Source: Oligoflexus sp.
GTDB taxonomy: Bacteria; Bdellovibrionota_B; Oligoflexia; Oligoflexales; Oligoflexaceae
Direction: 5' to 3'
Length of the DNA stretch: 64,000 nt
Assembly (NCBI RefSeq): GCF_035712445.1
Contig: NZ_DASTAT010000140.1
Location: 1 to 64,000, forward strand
Part shown: positions 18,260-27,255 of the stretch, piece by piece
Layout of the letters: the number at the start of each line of letters is the position of its first letter
How positions within the stretch are numbered: position 1 is the stretch's first letter
Program-made: the position numbers and the translations under genes
The notes under the pieces: model-generated
Seen by the model: the letters and a program-made list of their open reading frames with translations, nothing else
Database searches by the model: none
Told to the model about the DNA's origin: nothing

Positions 18260-18571
18260 ATGTTTGCCGTTTTCCAAGCTGGCGGCCATCAGTACCGTGT
18301 TAGCCAAGGCGATCAAATTACCGTCGATTTTCTGGAAGGCAAAAAAGAAGGCGACAAAGTCAGCTTTTCTAACATTTTGCTGGTAGGTGGAGACAAGACC
18401 AAGCTTGGCGCTCCTTTCGTTAGCGGTGCGAGCATTGAAGCTGTGGTGAAAACCCAGACTTTCAATAAGAAGGTTCTGATCGGTAAATTCAAACGCCGTA
18501 AAGACTACAAGCGCACCCGCGGTCACAAGCAACCGGTTACGGTTCTTGAAATCAGCGGCATCAAATCCTAA
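18260..18571 (+). CDS. rplU: Ribosomal protein L21
   Basis: L21 of the large ribosomal subunit. The sequence MFAVFQAGGHQYRVSQGD and the basic KRRKDYKRTRGHKQ tail are typical, and the 103-residue length is normal. The ATG at 18260 has GGAAGGAG just upstream; the longer frame to 18224 only adds a non-conserved extension. rpmA follows after 25 bases, the standard rplU-rpmA pair, with obg next. Confidence 0.97.
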   Translation: MFAVFQAGGHQYRVSQGDQITVDFLEGKKEGDKVSFSNILLVGGDKTKLGAPFVSGASIEAVVKTQTFNKKVLIGKFKRRKDYKRTRGHKQPVTVLEISGIKS

Positions 18572-18596
18572 GCGACCCTAACAAGGAGTAAACGTC

Positions 18597-18848
18597 ATGG
18601 CTCACAAGAAAGCTGGCGGTAGTACAAAGAACGGCCGCGACTCCAATCCCCAATATCGCGGCGTAAAAGTATACGGCGGCGAAACCATCACGGCCGGTAG
18701 CATTATCGTCCGTCAGGTTGGCAGTACGTTCCACGCTGGTAACAACGTGGGAACTGGCAAGGACTACACTCTGTTTGCTCTCGTTGATGGCAAAGTTGAA
18801 TTCAACACCTCTTCGAAACGCAAAAGAGTCAGCGTCGTTCCAGTCTGA
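18597..18848 (+). CDS. rpmA: Ribosomal protein L27
   Basis: L27 sits at the peptidyl-transferase centre. MAHKKAGGSTKNGRDSNPQ and the RQVGSTFHAG segment are diagnostic, and the 83-residue length is usual. The N-terminus starts directly at MAHKKAGG, without the cleaved leader seen in some Firmicutes. AAGGAG precedes the ATG. A strong stem-loop follows the gene. Confidence 0.98.
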   Translation: MAHKKAGGSTKNGRDSNPQYRGVKVYGGETITAGSIIVRQVGSTFHAGNNVGTGKDYTLFALVDGKVEFNTSSKRKRVSVVPV

Positions 18849-18857
18849 GATTAAGCG

Positions 18858-18901
18858 AAATTCGAACGTGTTATTTCTCACCTTCTGACACGTTCGAATT
18901 T
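18858..18901 (+). terminator. Stem-loop after rpmA
   Basis: A perfect 14-base inverted repeat (18858-18871 with 18888-18901; arms AAATTCGAACGTGT and its complement) encloses a 16-base loop. It ends in only three T residues, so it may be a weak or attenuating terminator that separates rplU-rpmA from obg, or an RNA-end-stabilising hairpin. Confidence 0.65.
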
Positions 18902-19026
18902 GACCTCTCTCGGCTTCAGCGGTATAAGCACGAGCCAGAGCAGGATGATTGTTGATTCTTCCCCACCTTCACGCCTGCAATTGGAATCAAGCCTGAAAAG
19001 TATCCCCCTATGCGGAGGGCCAAGTT

Positions 19027-20148
19027 GTGGCATTCGTTGATGAAACAGAAATAACCGTGCGTTCTGGCGATGGCGGACCGGGTATGGTCAGCTTTAAGTC
19101 GGCCAAAAATGCGCCCAAACTTGGACCCGATGGTGGTGATGGCGGCTTCGGCGGCAGCGTTTATCTCGTGGGCAAAGCTCAGCTGAACAGTCTGAGTGGA
19201 CTCTACTATCGGCGGCGTTACGCAGCGGAAAATGGAGCCAAAGGCGGCACCAATAACTGCACGGGTCGTAACGGTGAGGATCTTGAGATTCCCGTTCCGG
19301 TCGGAACGCAGGCTTACAATGCCGAGACAGGCAAGCTCGTCGCAGAAGTACTCGAAGACGGACAAAGAATTTGTCTCGCACCGGGCGGCAAGCGTGGTCT
19401 TGGCAACATTCGCTTTCTTTCCGCAACGCACCAGGCTCCGCACGAAAGCACCAATGGTGGTGAAGGCGTCGAGATGGAATTGCGCCTGGAATTGAAGCTG
19501 ATTGCGGATGTGGGTTTTGCCGGCTTTCCCAACGCGGGAAAATCCACGCTTCTGAGCAGCATCAGTGCGGCTCGTCCCAAGATCGCGGATTATCCCTTTA
19601 CGACTTTGATTCCCCAGCTTGGTGTTGTGGCCGTTCCCGAAATGGATGAATGGGGCAACGCGAGTTTTGTGGCCGCGGATATTCCCGGTTTGATCGAAGG
19701 CGCAAGCGAAGGCAAGGGCCTGGGTCATGAATTTCTGCGGCATCTGGAGCGCACGAAGGTCGTTGTCTATGTGATCGATCCTTTCGCCCTGGATGAAATG
19801 CCTCCTCTTGATGCCTATGAAACGCTGGAAAATGAGCTGCGCTCTTTCAGTGAAAGCCTTGCCAATAAAAAGCATCTGATCGCTCTGACGAAGAGCGATA
19901 TCGCGCCCGAGGACTTTGATTGGGACACGGTGGAAGCGCCTTTGAAAGAGCGCGGCCTCGAAGTTCTCCGTCTTTCCGCAGTGGCCCGCGACGGCGTCAA
20001 TGATTTCAAACGCCGTGTTTGGAATCTGGTGCAGGAAGAAAGGCAGAAGGTGGAAGTCGTCGAAACACCAACAGCCCCCAAGCGCGCTGAAGATGAAGGC
20101 TATGTCTGGATGTCACGCGCAAGCGAGGATCAGGATTTTGGTATCTGA
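19027..20148 (+). CDS. obgE: Obg/CgtA GTPase
   Basis: Obg is a ribosome-assembly GTPase. The glycine-rich N-terminal Obg fold is clear (RSGDGGPGMVSFK, PDGGDGGFGGSVYLV, then a GAKGGTNNCTGRNGED loop). The G domain has G1 GFPNAGKST, switch I DYPFTTL, G3 DIPGLIEGA and G4 TKSD (in place of the common NKxD). The start is GTG with GGAGG upstream. It sits after rplU-rpmA, the conserved order, and overlaps nadD by a few bases. At 373 residues it lacks the long C-terminal extension of some homologues. Confidence 0.96.
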   Translation: MAFVDETEITVRSGDGGPGMVSFKSAKNAPKLGPDGGDGGFGGSVYLVGKAQLNSLSGLYYRRRYAAENGAKGGTNNCTGRNGEDLEIPVPVGTQAYNAETGKLVAEVLEDGQRICLAPGGKRGLGNIRFLSATHQAPHESTNGGEGVEMELRLELKLIADVGFAGFPNAGKSTLLSSISAARPKIADYPFTTLIPQLGVVAVPEMDEWGNASFVAADIPGLIEGASEGKGLGHEFLRHLERTKVVVYVIDPFALDEMPPLDAYETLENELRSFSESLANKKHLIALTKSDIAPEDFDWDTVEAPLKERGLEVLRLSAVARDGVNDFKRRVWNLVQEERQKVEVVETPTAPKRAEDEGYVWMSRASEDQDFGI

Positions 20149-20830
20149 GGCCCAGGAGCGTTCCCCGCCGTCGGTGATTTTTTACGGCGGCACCTTTGAT
20201 CCCCCGCATGTCGGACATCAACGGCTCGTGGGACGCACGCGCGCGCTGTTTCCAGGCAGTCAGGTTTGGATTTCCGTGGCTCCGGCTCCGGCGGGAGCGG
20301 CGAATAAGCATAAGGCGCCGGGCGCATCGTTTGCCCAGCGGCTGGAGATGTGTCAGCTGAATTTTGCGGAGGATTTGCAGAGCGGAGCGGCCGTTCTCAC
20401 CGATATTGAAACACGCCTGCCCGCCCCGAATTATACCGTTCAGACTCTGCGCGCCTGTCATGAGAAATTTCCCGGGAAAACCTGGGCGCTTTTGATTGGA
20501 CAGGATCAGCTGGAGCAGTTTGCGGACTGGCGGGAGCCCCAGGATATCCTAAAGCTCGCTGACCTTGTCGTGGTGAGTCGCGGCCAGGACCGTTCGTTGA
20601 AAGATGCCCTTGAAATGCTGGCGTCCCGGCTTGGTTTGCATCTGGATCCCGTGGGACCTGAGCGTCTTCGTTTCCGGGAACTGGGGACCCATATTTATCT
20701 TTTGGCTGGCAGTGTATCCGAAGCTGCCAGTCGTGATGTACGCAAAGATTCCGCTGCTTTTATGAAAAAAGACTGGTTGGTTCCCGAAGTTGCCAGTTAT
20801 ATACAGCGGCACGGGATTTATACAAAGTGA
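20138..20830 (+). CDS. nadD: Nicotinate-nucleotide adenylyltransferase
   Basis: NadD makes deamido-NAD from nicotinate mononucleotide and ATP. The nucleotidyltransferase signature YGGTFDPPHVGHQ is intact near the N-terminus. The usual C-terminal SSTxIR motif is replaced by SEAASRDVRKDSA, which keeps the arginine. I placed the start at a TTG (20138) overlapping the end of obg, with GAGG 9 bases upstream; a GTG at 20174 is the alternative and gives 218 residues. The order obg-nadD-rsfS-rlmH is common in bacteria and the genes here nearly touch. Confidence 0.88.
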   Translation: MVSEAQERSPPSVIFYGGTFDPPHVGHQRLVGRTRALFPGSQVWISVAPAPAGAANKHKAPGASFAQRLEMCQLNFAEDLQSGAAVLTDIETRLPAPNYTVQTLRACHEKFPGKTWALLIGQDQLEQFADWREPQDILKLADLVVVSRGQDRSLKDALEMLASRLGLHLDPVGPERLRFRELGTHIYLLAGSVSEAASRDVRKDSAAFMKKDWLVPEVASYIQRHGIYTK

Positions 20831-20839
20831 GAGGCCACT

Positions 20840-21184
20840 ATGGAATCCATGGACGTCATTAAATTAATCGCAGGCGCTGCCGCCGATAAAAAAGCCACCC
20901 GCATCGCGGTGCAGAAGATCGAAGGCAAGTCGAGTCTTTGCGATTTTCAGGTGATCTGCTCGGGCAGCAATGAGCGCCAGACCCAGGCGATCGCCGGACA
21001 TATCGAAGAAGTTTTGCGGACCAAAAACGCCGGAAAACCCCTGGCCATTGAAGGCAAGCAAACCGGTCACTGGATCCTGATGGATTATGGTCACACCATG
21101 GTCCACATCTTTTTGGATTCGATCCGTGATTACTATGCGCTGGAACGCCTGTGGCCCAATGCGGAAACCACCTTTTTCGATTGA
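20840..21184 (+). CDS. rsfS: Ribosomal silencing factor RsfS
   Basis: RsfS binds L14 and blocks subunit joining when nutrients are scarce. The 114-residue sequence has the family core CDFQVICSGSNERQTQAIA, then GHWILMDYG and MVHIFLDSIRDYYALERLW. GAGAGG precedes the ATG. It lies 9 bases after nadD and 6 before rlmH. Confidence 0.95.
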   Translation: MESMDVIKLIAGAAADKKATRIAVQKIEGKSSLCDFQVICSGSNERQTQAIAGHIEEVLRTKNAGKPLAIEGKQTGHWILMDYGHTMVHIFLDSIRDYYALERLWPNAETTFFD

Positions 21185-21190
21185 AGCATC

Positions 21191-21649
21191 ATGAAGATCC
21201 AGATCATCAAAGTGGGCAAGCCGGCTCATGCCGCCTATGAAGAGCTGGCGGAAATGTTCGCCAAACGTCTGAAGCCCATTTGGAAGATCGAGGAGCACAT
21301 CGTACGCGCCGCCGGATCCGAGAGGGCCGGCAAGGAACTGCAGAGCAAGCTGGGAATGACGGAAGATCCGCACCAGGCTGTGGTGGTTCTGGATGAGCGC
21401 GGCAAGGATCTCAGCTCGCCTGAACTCGCTCAATTCATTCAAAGCAAAATGGACCTTGGCCACACGAAATCCCTGAGTTTTGTGATTGGTGGTCCTTATG
21501 GCATTTCTGACGACTTGCGCCAGCAGGCGGATTTTGTCTGGCGCCTGTCAAAAGGCGTTTTTCCCAGTGACCTGGCCTGGGTCATGGTCTGGGAACAGAT
21601 TTATCGGGCGGCGAGCATTCTGCGCGGGACGCCTTATCATCACGAATAA
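21191..21649 (+). CDS. rlmH: 23S rRNA pseudouridine-1915 N3-methyltransferase RlmH
   Basis: A small SPOUT-class methyltransferase that acts on helix 69 of assembled ribosomes. The SAM-binding FVIGGPYGISDDL knot and the C-terminal WEQIYRAASILRGTPYHHE are nearly invariant and present here. Its 152 residues match the family. Last gene of the tight obg-nadD-rsfS-rlmH run; 131 bases then separate it from the comF-like gene. Confidence 0.96.
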   Translation: MKIQIIKVGKPAHAAYEELAEMFAKRLKPIWKIEEHIVRAAGSERAGKELQSKLGMTEDPHQAVVVLDERGKDLSSPELAQFIQSKMDLGHTKSLSFVIGGPYGISDDLRQQADFVWRLSKGVFPSDLAWVMVWEQIYRAASILRGTPYHHE

Positions 21650-21780
21650 TGAGTGGGGTTGAAGTCTCAGGGCTGCTGTCTCGCACGAGATGACGCCGGC
21701 TAGGACTCCGACCTGGCGAAAGCTCATGTCCCTGGACCCACCCTTCAACTTTCCGTAAAGGAGAGGCCAGGGGGTGGGCC

Positions 21781-22446
21781 GTGAATTTTTGCGTTCTGTG
21801 TTTCCGCGTGTGTCGCTCGGATTTCTGTGCGGTTTGTGACGAGGCTCTGCGCGAGGCGGAGCTTGTGGGCGAGCGGCGTTTTTGTAAATTACCCTCGACG
21901 AACGGTATCGTTTTGAGTTCCTATGCTTATCGTGGCATTGGACGGGACTGCGTTTTGGCCTGCAAAAGTCAGGGTTTTCGTCGCATAGGGCCAGCGCTGG
22001 TCAGACGTAGTTTGCGCTGCCCACTGCTGCAGGAAGCCCTGGGCCGCTCCGATGTCATCATGCCGGCACCATCGAGCCTCTGGAGCCGTTGGCGCGGCAG
22101 TCTGGATCTGGCTTCCATGCTGGCGGAGGGTCTCGCCCGTCACGCCGGCCTTTTGGTTTGCCCGCCCCCTCGGGCGCTCAGCTTTCGTTGGCGGAAGCAG
22201 GCTTTGCGCACGCATTCGCAAAGACGAGGGGTATTCAGAAGCCGGCAAAAACTTTATGATGCTTCGTATTTTGAACCGTATAGACCGACTCCTTTGCGGA
22301 GCGCCAGGTTGAAAGTGCTGATCGTGGATGACGTTGTCACCACCGGGCACACCCTGAGTGAACTGGCGGCCTGCTTTCCGCAGGTTGAGGTTGAATTTTA
22401 TACCCTGGCTTCGGCTTTTCGCCCTGGAAAGGACCCTGCATGCTGA
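21781..22446 (+). CDS. ComF-family phosphoribosyltransferase-like protein
   Basis: The N-terminus has a zinc-ribbon-like CVLCFRVCRSDFCAVC and the C-terminus a phosphoribosyltransferase PRPP loop, VLIVDDVVTTGHTL. Together these define the ComF/GntX family, involved in DNA uptake or use in several bacteria. Its enzymatic reaction is unsettled. The start is a GTG directly after a G-rich segment; the AAGGAG further upstream is 17 bases away, so the exact start is uncertain. The stop overlaps the ATG of mutS (ATGCTGA), implying coupled translation. Confidence 0.85.
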   Translation: MNFCVLCFRVCRSDFCAVCDEALREAELVGERRFCKLPSTNGIVLSSYAYRGIGRDCVLACKSQGFRRIGPALVRRSLRCPLLQEALGRSDVIMPAPSSLWSRWRGSLDLASMLAEGLARHAGLLVCPPPRALSFRWRKQALRTHSQRRGVFRSRQKLYDASYFEPYRPTPLRSARLKVLIVDDVVTTGHTLSELAACFPQVEVEFYTLASAFRPGKDPAC

Positions 22447-25145
22447 ATATCACCGCTGAAGAGTTGCAACAACTGACGCCGATGATGCGCCAGGTCTTTG
22501 AACTGAAGCAGAAAGCAGCGGATGCCATCCTCTTTTTCCGGATGGGTGATTTTTACGAGGTTTTTGGTGAAGATGCGGAAGAAGTCGCACCGATCCTTGA
22601 CCTTGTTTTAACGAGTCGGGAGCGTGGTGATAAACAACGCATACCTTTCTGTGGGGTGCCCCATCATTCGGTAAAAGGCTACTGGCTGAAGCTTTTGAAG
22701 CTCGGCTATCGCGTGGCTATCGCCGATCAGATGGAAGATCCTGCGGAAGCCAAGGGCCTTGTACGGCGTGATATTTCCCAGGTCATGACACCCGGATCCA
22801 TCGACGAACTCGAAGGTCTGGAAGCGGATCAACCCAACTACCTTGTCGCTCTTCATGAAAATCCGAGCGACAAACAGTGGGCCTTGGCCGCTCTGGATAT
22901 TTCCACCGGCGAATTCCGACTGGGTGCGGTTCAGCCCGATGAATTGAGCGGCTGGCTGGATATTCTGCAGCCGAAGGAACTTGTATGCCGGCGCTTCATG
23001 CAGGATGAACTGAAGGAACGTATCCGCAATTATATGTCGCGCGGGCCCCTCAGTTTCGGTCAGCTTTCGGAAGCCTTGTTGAGAGACAAAGGCGCTCAGC
23101 TGAAACTCATTCACGATCAGTTCGCCACGAACGATCTTACGACCCTCCCGTGCGGGACCGTGCCCGGAGGCGAGGCCTTGGTTGCCTCGGTTTTGCAGTA
23201 TTTACATGATCTGCATAAAAGAACGGTACAGTTTCTCGTCATTCGGCCTTTGCGCGAAGCGGATCGTATGCAGCTGGATGAAACCGTGCGGCGCGATCTG
23301 GAGCTTTTTGAAACAGCACGGCGTCGGGATACCGAGGGCAGCCTTTTCAAAGAGATCAACGCAACCCGCACGCCGATGGGTGCCCGGCTTTTGCGTCATG
23401 ACCTGGCGCGACCCTTTTTGAATCCTGTCATGATTCATGAACGTCAGGAAGCAGTGCAAAGTCTTCTGCAGTCGGGCGCGGAAACCTTGGGCATCATGCA
23501 GGTGCTTTTGAAAAACTGCAGTGACCTGGACCGTCTTACAACCCGCGTGCTGTCTGGAAAAGCGCAGCCGCCTGACCTCCTTCAAATTCAAAAAAGTTTG
23601 GAGGCGAGTTTACAGCTGGCCGATCTTGCGATGAATTTGAAGGGCCTCGAATGGGGTGATATCAAGCGCAACCTCGAACTGGCTGCCACATTTACCAGAG
23701 ATATGGAAGCTGCTCTGGCACCGCTCCCGGCGGCGCTTGGAAGTTTGGACGTGTTTGTGGAAGGATACGACGCTGAACTGGATAGACTGCGCGGGCTGTC
23801 CCGGCACGGGCAGGAGCAGATTGATGCCTACGAGCAGAAGCTTAGGCAGGAAACCGGTATCAGCAGTCTTAAAATTAAAGAGCACAAGTCGTATGGACTT
23901 CTGATTGAAATCACCAAGGCCAATCTAGCCAAGGTTCCTACGGGTTTTATTCGGCGCCAGACTATGGTAAACAACGAGAGATTCGTGACCCTGGAGCTGG
24001 AAGCTCTTGGTGAAACGCTGGCTGCTGCGACCGAAGAAGCTGTTCATCGCGAGCAAAAACTCTATCAGGAATTTTTGCATAAACTCGCCGGACAGCAGGA
24101 AGAGTTGCGAAGGGTCGCGGAAGGACTGGCGCGACTTGATGTCTATCAAAGCTTTGCGCGGAAGGCTCTTCAGGATAATTATGTACGCCCAAAAATGGCT
24201 AAAGATGGGTCTTTACGTTTGAAGGCCTGTCGTCATCCTGTTGTGGAGCGCTGGGTAGGAACCCAGGCTTTCATGCCGAACGATGTCCAGCTTACGAATC
24301 AGCAGAGACAGATGCTGATTACCGGCCCAAACATGGCGGGTAAATCGACTGTCATGCGGCAGACGGCATTGGCCGCGATTTTGCATCAAATCGGCAGTTT
24401 TGTACCGGCTGCCGAAGCCAGTTTACCGCTCTTTGATAGAATATTCACCCGGGTGGGTGCTGCGGATGACCTGTCGCGTGGACAATCAACCTTTATGGTT
24501 GAGATGTCGGAAGCGGCCACCATTCTGCGGCAGGCCACCGATCGTAGTCTCGTCATTTTGGATGAGGTGGGTCGTGGAACTTCGACGCAGGATGGTCTGG
24601 CCATAGCGGCCGCGATCCTGGAACACATTGCAAAGAAAGTCCACTGTTATACTCTCTTCGCAACCCACTACCATGAGCTGGTGCCGTTCTCCGCTGAATT
24701 TCCGAGCCTGAAAATCGCTCAGGTTGAGGTGCAGGAGGAGGAGGATGCGATTTGCTTCACACATCGTTTGATAGATGGTGCCAGCGGCAGTTCGTTTGGT
24801 GTGGATGTGGCAAAAATAGCCGGAATACCTGCGAGTATTATTGCACGGGCCAGGCAGCTTATGACGGAACCCGAGCTTTGGTCGGAGAAGGAAGCGCCGA
24901 AAAAGCGCCTTCCTGACACGAAAGTCCCGTCCCTGCCGCCGTTGGAGCTTGCCTTTGAGGACGTTAAGGCGCCGCCTTCTCACGCTCATGGCGTCGCTCT
25001 GCAGCGTATTCTGGAACGGCTCGAACGTACGAATATCCTTAAGACCACGCCAATCCAGGCGTTGACGATACTCGATGAATTGAAGGGTTATTTGGAACAA
25101 AAAGATCAGGGTTCGCTCTTCCCCGAAGCGCCGAACCTGTGCTAA
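22440..25145 (+). CDS. mutS: DNA mismatch repair protein MutS
   Basis: MutS recognises mismatches and recruits MutL. The mismatch-recognition motif GDFYEVF is present (FRMGDFYEVFGEDA, near residue 37). The lever/clamp helices follow, and the ATPase domain has Walker A GPNMAGKSTVMRQ, the VEMSEAATIL segment and Walker B VILDEVGRGTSTQDG. Its 901 residues are slightly longer than E. coli MutS (853). This is MutS1 by its N-terminal domain, not MutS2. It overlaps the comF-like gene upstream. Confidence 0.97.
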   Translation: MLNITAEELQQLTPMMRQVFELKQKAADAILFFRMGDFYEVFGEDAEEVAPILDLVLTSRERGDKQRIPFCGVPHHSVKGYWLKLLKLGYRVAIADQMEDPAEAKGLVRRDISQVMTPGSIDELEGLEADQPNYLVALHENPSDKQWALAALDISTGEFRLGAVQPDELSGWLDILQPKELVCRRFMQDELKERIRNYMSRGPLSFGQLSEALLRDKGAQLKLIHDQFATNDLTTLPCGTVPGGEALVASVLQYLHDLHKRTVQFLVIRPLREADRMQLDETVRRDLELFETARRRDTEGSLFKEINATRTPMGARLLRHDLARPFLNPVMIHERQEAVQSLLQSGAETLGIMQVLLKNCSDLDRLTTRVLSGKAQPPDLLQIQKSLEASLQLADLAMNLKGLEWGDIKRNLELAATFTRDMEAALAPLPAALGSLDVFVEGYDAELDRLRGLSRHGQEQIDAYEQKLRQETGISSLKIKEHKSYGLLIEITKANLAKVPTGFIRRQTMVNNERFVTLELEALGETLAAATEEAVHREQKLYQEFLHKLAGQQEELRRVAEGLARLDVYQSFARKALQDNYVRPKMAKDGSLRLKACRHPVVERWVGTQAFMPNDVQLTNQQRQMLITGPNMAGKSTVMRQTALAAILHQIGSFVPAAEASLPLFDRIFTRVGAADDLSRGQSTFMVEMSEAATILRQATDRSLVILDEVGRGTSTQDGLAIAAAILEHIAKKVHCYTLFATHYHELVPFSAEFPSLKIAQVEVQEEEDAICFTHRLIDGASGSSFGVDVAKIAGIPASIIARARQLMTEPELWSEKEAPKKRLPDTKVPSLPPLELAFEDVKAPPSHAHGVALQRILERLERTNILKTTPIQALTILDELKGYLEQKDQGSLFPEAPNLC

Positions 25146-25149
25146 TGTC

Positions 25150-25178
25150 TTGAATTCCTGAATCAAAGAAATTACTAT
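25150..25178 (+). promoter_or_regulatory. Promoter for the dksA-like gene
   Basis: TTGAAT (25150-25155), a 17-base spacer and TACTAT (25173-25178) lie between mutS and the DksA gene, about 68 bases before its ATG. A sigma-70-type match at conserved spacing. Confidence 0.5.
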
Positions 25179-25245
25179 TTGTTATCTAGTTTGGGCTTCG
25201 GTAGAAGACATCGACTTTGACCGCTCAGAAAAAGGAATGATGTGA

Positions 25246-25671
25246 ATGGCCACGCACGACCCAATAGACAATCACGAATTCCTGTCACGAGAGGAGCTCG
25301 AACGCTTCCGCGCCTTGTTGCTGGAAGAAAGAGGCAAACTCCTTGAGAAATCCGCTCAACTCGTGAAGGCTGGAAATATAGAGCTGGATAAGAATGAAAT
25401 GCTGGACGAAGTGGATTTGGCTTCCGCCACCACCGAACAGAATTTGACATTCAAACTCCTTGATCGTGACCGGAAACTCCTCGGTGAAATCGATCATGCG
25501 CTGGAAAAAATCAAAACCGGCGAATATGGCTACTGCGAAGGAACGGGTGAACCCATTCCCAAGCGTCGTCTCGAAGTGCGCCCCTGGTGTCGCCACAGTG
25601 TGAAATACAAAGAGCAGCTGGAGCGAATGAAAAAGACCGGCCGTGGTGTCGGTGACGAGGACGAACTGTAG
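25246..25671 (+). CDS. dksA: DksA/TraR-family RNA polymerase-binding factor, zinc-finger variant
   Basis: DksA enters the RNA polymerase secondary channel and, with ppGpp, adjusts rRNA and amino-acid gene transcription. The coiled-coil with its acidic tip (DEVDLASATTEQN) and the C-terminal globular part (GEYGYCEGTGEPIPKRRLEVRP) match. Of the four zinc cysteines only the first is kept: the second is Thr (CEGT), and the second pair has become WCRHSVKY. This resembles the zinc-independent DksA2-type proteins. Flanked by its own promoter and a strong terminator, so it is a single-gene transcript. Confidence 0.9.
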   Translation: MATHDPIDNHEFLSREELERFRALLLEERGKLLEKSAQLVKAGNIELDKNEMLDEVDLASATTEQNLTFKLLDRDRKLLGEIDHALEKIKTGEYGYCEGTGEPIPKRRLEVRPWCRHSVKYKEQLERMKKTGRGVGDEDEL

Positions 25672-25676
25672 AAACG

Positions 25677-25704
25677 AAAAAAGCCGGGGCAACCCGGCTT
25701 TTTT
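25677..25704. terminator. Bidirectional intrinsic terminator
   Basis: A GC-rich stem (GCCGGG/CCCGGC, GCAA loop) flanked by six A on the left and six T on the right gives a good terminator in both directions. It separates dksA from the convergent lipoprotein gene. Confidence 0.92.
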
Positions 25705-25725
25705 GTTGGTTCTCCCGTTGTCCGC

Positions 25726-26901
25726 TTAGGGGGGACAGCCTGTAGGCCTTTTCGCGGGATCCGAGTTGATCGACTTATAAAGTTCGCAGGCCTGGGTTTT
25801 CTGTTCCGGAGGCAAAGCCGTGATCTTGGTATTCAGCTGATCGGCCATCTGCGTTGTCAAAGCGTTCCGCACAGCTGCATTCTGCTTCGCGGCATCCGAC
25901 GTTGCACCGCTATCTGTGGACGACGATATCTTCGCGATTTTCGCTTCCAGGTTGGTGATGGATTCGTCGATGGATTTCGTCACGGAATCAGGCACGCCGC
26001 CCATCGCTGCAAATGAAAGACTGGTGACCTTCATGTCGTTGAACATGGCGTTCAGCATGGAATCGGCAGCTGCCGCATCACCCGTAGGGAAGATGGCATT
26101 GATGGCGTTCGTCAAAGCGGTAAGCTCTGTCAGGAACGTGTTCACATCACCGTTTGGATTCAGGCTCGCAGACACTCGCTGAAGATTGGCGCCCAGTGGT
26201 TTTCCGTCCGCACCAACGGTCCCGTCATCATAGAGCACAACCGAATAGAATGCGATCGCTTCACCCAGATGCGCAAGCGCCCAGGCGAAGTGCGACTGTG
26301 CGCGGCCCTGCAGTTCAAGAGGGCTGGCCTCACATTCATGCCGAGGATCCTTGGTGGAATCCTTGGGAGCGCCGGCCTGAATAATGGGGCACAGCGTATC
26401 CACCGCATTGCCAATATTTGAGATGATTTCGCTCAGGGATTCACGCGCTGCAGCCCGGGTCTTCGGATAATAAAGAGTCGTGAGCGTGCTGGTGTTTTTC
26501 GTACCCAGCTCGTCGAAATCAGCGTCGCTGAGGCCAATGACGTCTGCGAGCTGATTCAGGTTGTCTGAGGTCTTGTCACCCGTGGTGCTGCTCGTGTCTT
26601 TATTATCGGCCTGATCAATCAGGTTTTTGGAAAGGCTGAAAGCATCCAGACCCGCCTTGCTCAGGAACGCATAGGAGCGGAGGATCAGGGTTTTTTCTTC
26701 ATAAGGATTCATCTTCAGGATCTGACCGGTGATTTCAAGGGCCTTGTCGTTGTTGCCTTGATCGTACTCGTATTGAGCCTCAATGCGCAGCTGGTCCTGG
26801 GCTTTCTTCTGCTCTTCCGAGGTAAAGAAAGCGTTGAAGTTTGTACCACCACAGGCTGTCAAGAGCCAGGCGGAACCCATCAAGGTCGCAATCCTTTGCA
26901 T
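25726..26901 (-). CDS. TPR-like lipoprotein of unknown function
   Basis: The signal peptide ends in a good lipobox, WLLTACGG. The start at 26901 is preferred over 26919 because GGAGG lies 7 bases upstream. Residues about 35-85 form TPR-like helices (AQYEYDQGNNDKALEITGQIL, then MNPYEEKTLILRSYAFL). The remainder is mostly helical with Ser/Asp-rich loops, and the C-terminal QACELYKSINSD suggests another helical repeat. Probably an outer-membrane-anchored periplasmic scaffold. It follows the FtsB-like gene by 14 bases, but a division role cannot be claimed. Family not recognised. Confidence 0.72.
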   Translation of the reverse strand: MQRIATLMGSAWLLTACGGTNFNAFFTSEEQKKAQDQLRIEAQYEYDQGNNDKALEITGQILKMNPYEEKTLILRSYAFLSKAGLDAFSLSKNLIDQADNKDTSSTTGDKTSDNLNQLADVIGLSDADFDELGTKNTSTLTTLYYPKTRAAARESLSEIISNIGNAVDTLCPIIQAGAPKDSTKDPRHECEASPLELQGRAQSHFAWALAHLGEAIAFYSVVLYDDGTVGADGKPLGANLQRVSASLNPNGDVNTFLTELTALTNAINAIFPTGDAAAADSMLNAMFNDMKVTSLSFAAMGGVPDSVTKSIDESITNLEAKIAKISSSTDSGATSDAAKQNAAVRNALTTQMADQLNTKITALPPEQKTQACELYKSINSDPAKRPTGCPP

Positions 26902-26915
26902 TTCCGGACCTCCGT

Positions 26916-27182
26916 TCAATCAGCGAAGAAGATGATCTTCTCGTTCGCGTCTGTGACATGATATTTATCGCGCAGGACCTTCCGCGCGTAAGCGGGCGAG
27001 CTTTTGATCTTCCGGATTTCTTCGCTCAAATCCAGATTGTCGGCTTTGAGCTTATCCACAGTTCCTTCCAGAACAGTCAGACTTTTTCGAAGCTTGAAGT
27101 AATCCATGATCGAGACTTCGCCGCGCAGCGTGCCGATCATGAGCACAGTCAGCGTCAGGCAAAAGACGATACGAACGCCCAT
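26916..27182 (-). CDS. ftsB: FtsB/DivIC-like septum protein
   Basis: A short bitopic protein: one N-terminal membrane segment (RIVFCLTLTVLMIGTL), then a coiled coil (FKLRKSLTVLEGTVDKLKAD, with NLDLSEEIRKIK after it), then the small domain SPAYARKVLRDKYHVTDANEKIIFF, typical of FtsB/DivIC. Such proteins link FtsL and FtsQ in the divisome at the inner membrane. At 88 residues the size fits. It lies between the helicase and lipoprotein genes on the same strand. I prefer FtsB over other DivIC-like proteins on the E-K-I-I-F ending, though the exact orthologue is uncertain. Confidence 0.8.
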   Translation of the reverse strand: MGVRIVFCLTLTVLMIGTLRGEVSIMDYFKLRKSLTVLEGTVDKLKADNLDLSEEIRKIKSSPAYARKVLRDKYHVTDANEKIIFFAD

Positions 27183-27255
27183 GCGAACCTCGGGATGAAG
27201 AGCGATGAGCCTATTGTATCATAAAGGGGGAAAGGGGCGGTACGCCCCCTGGGAT

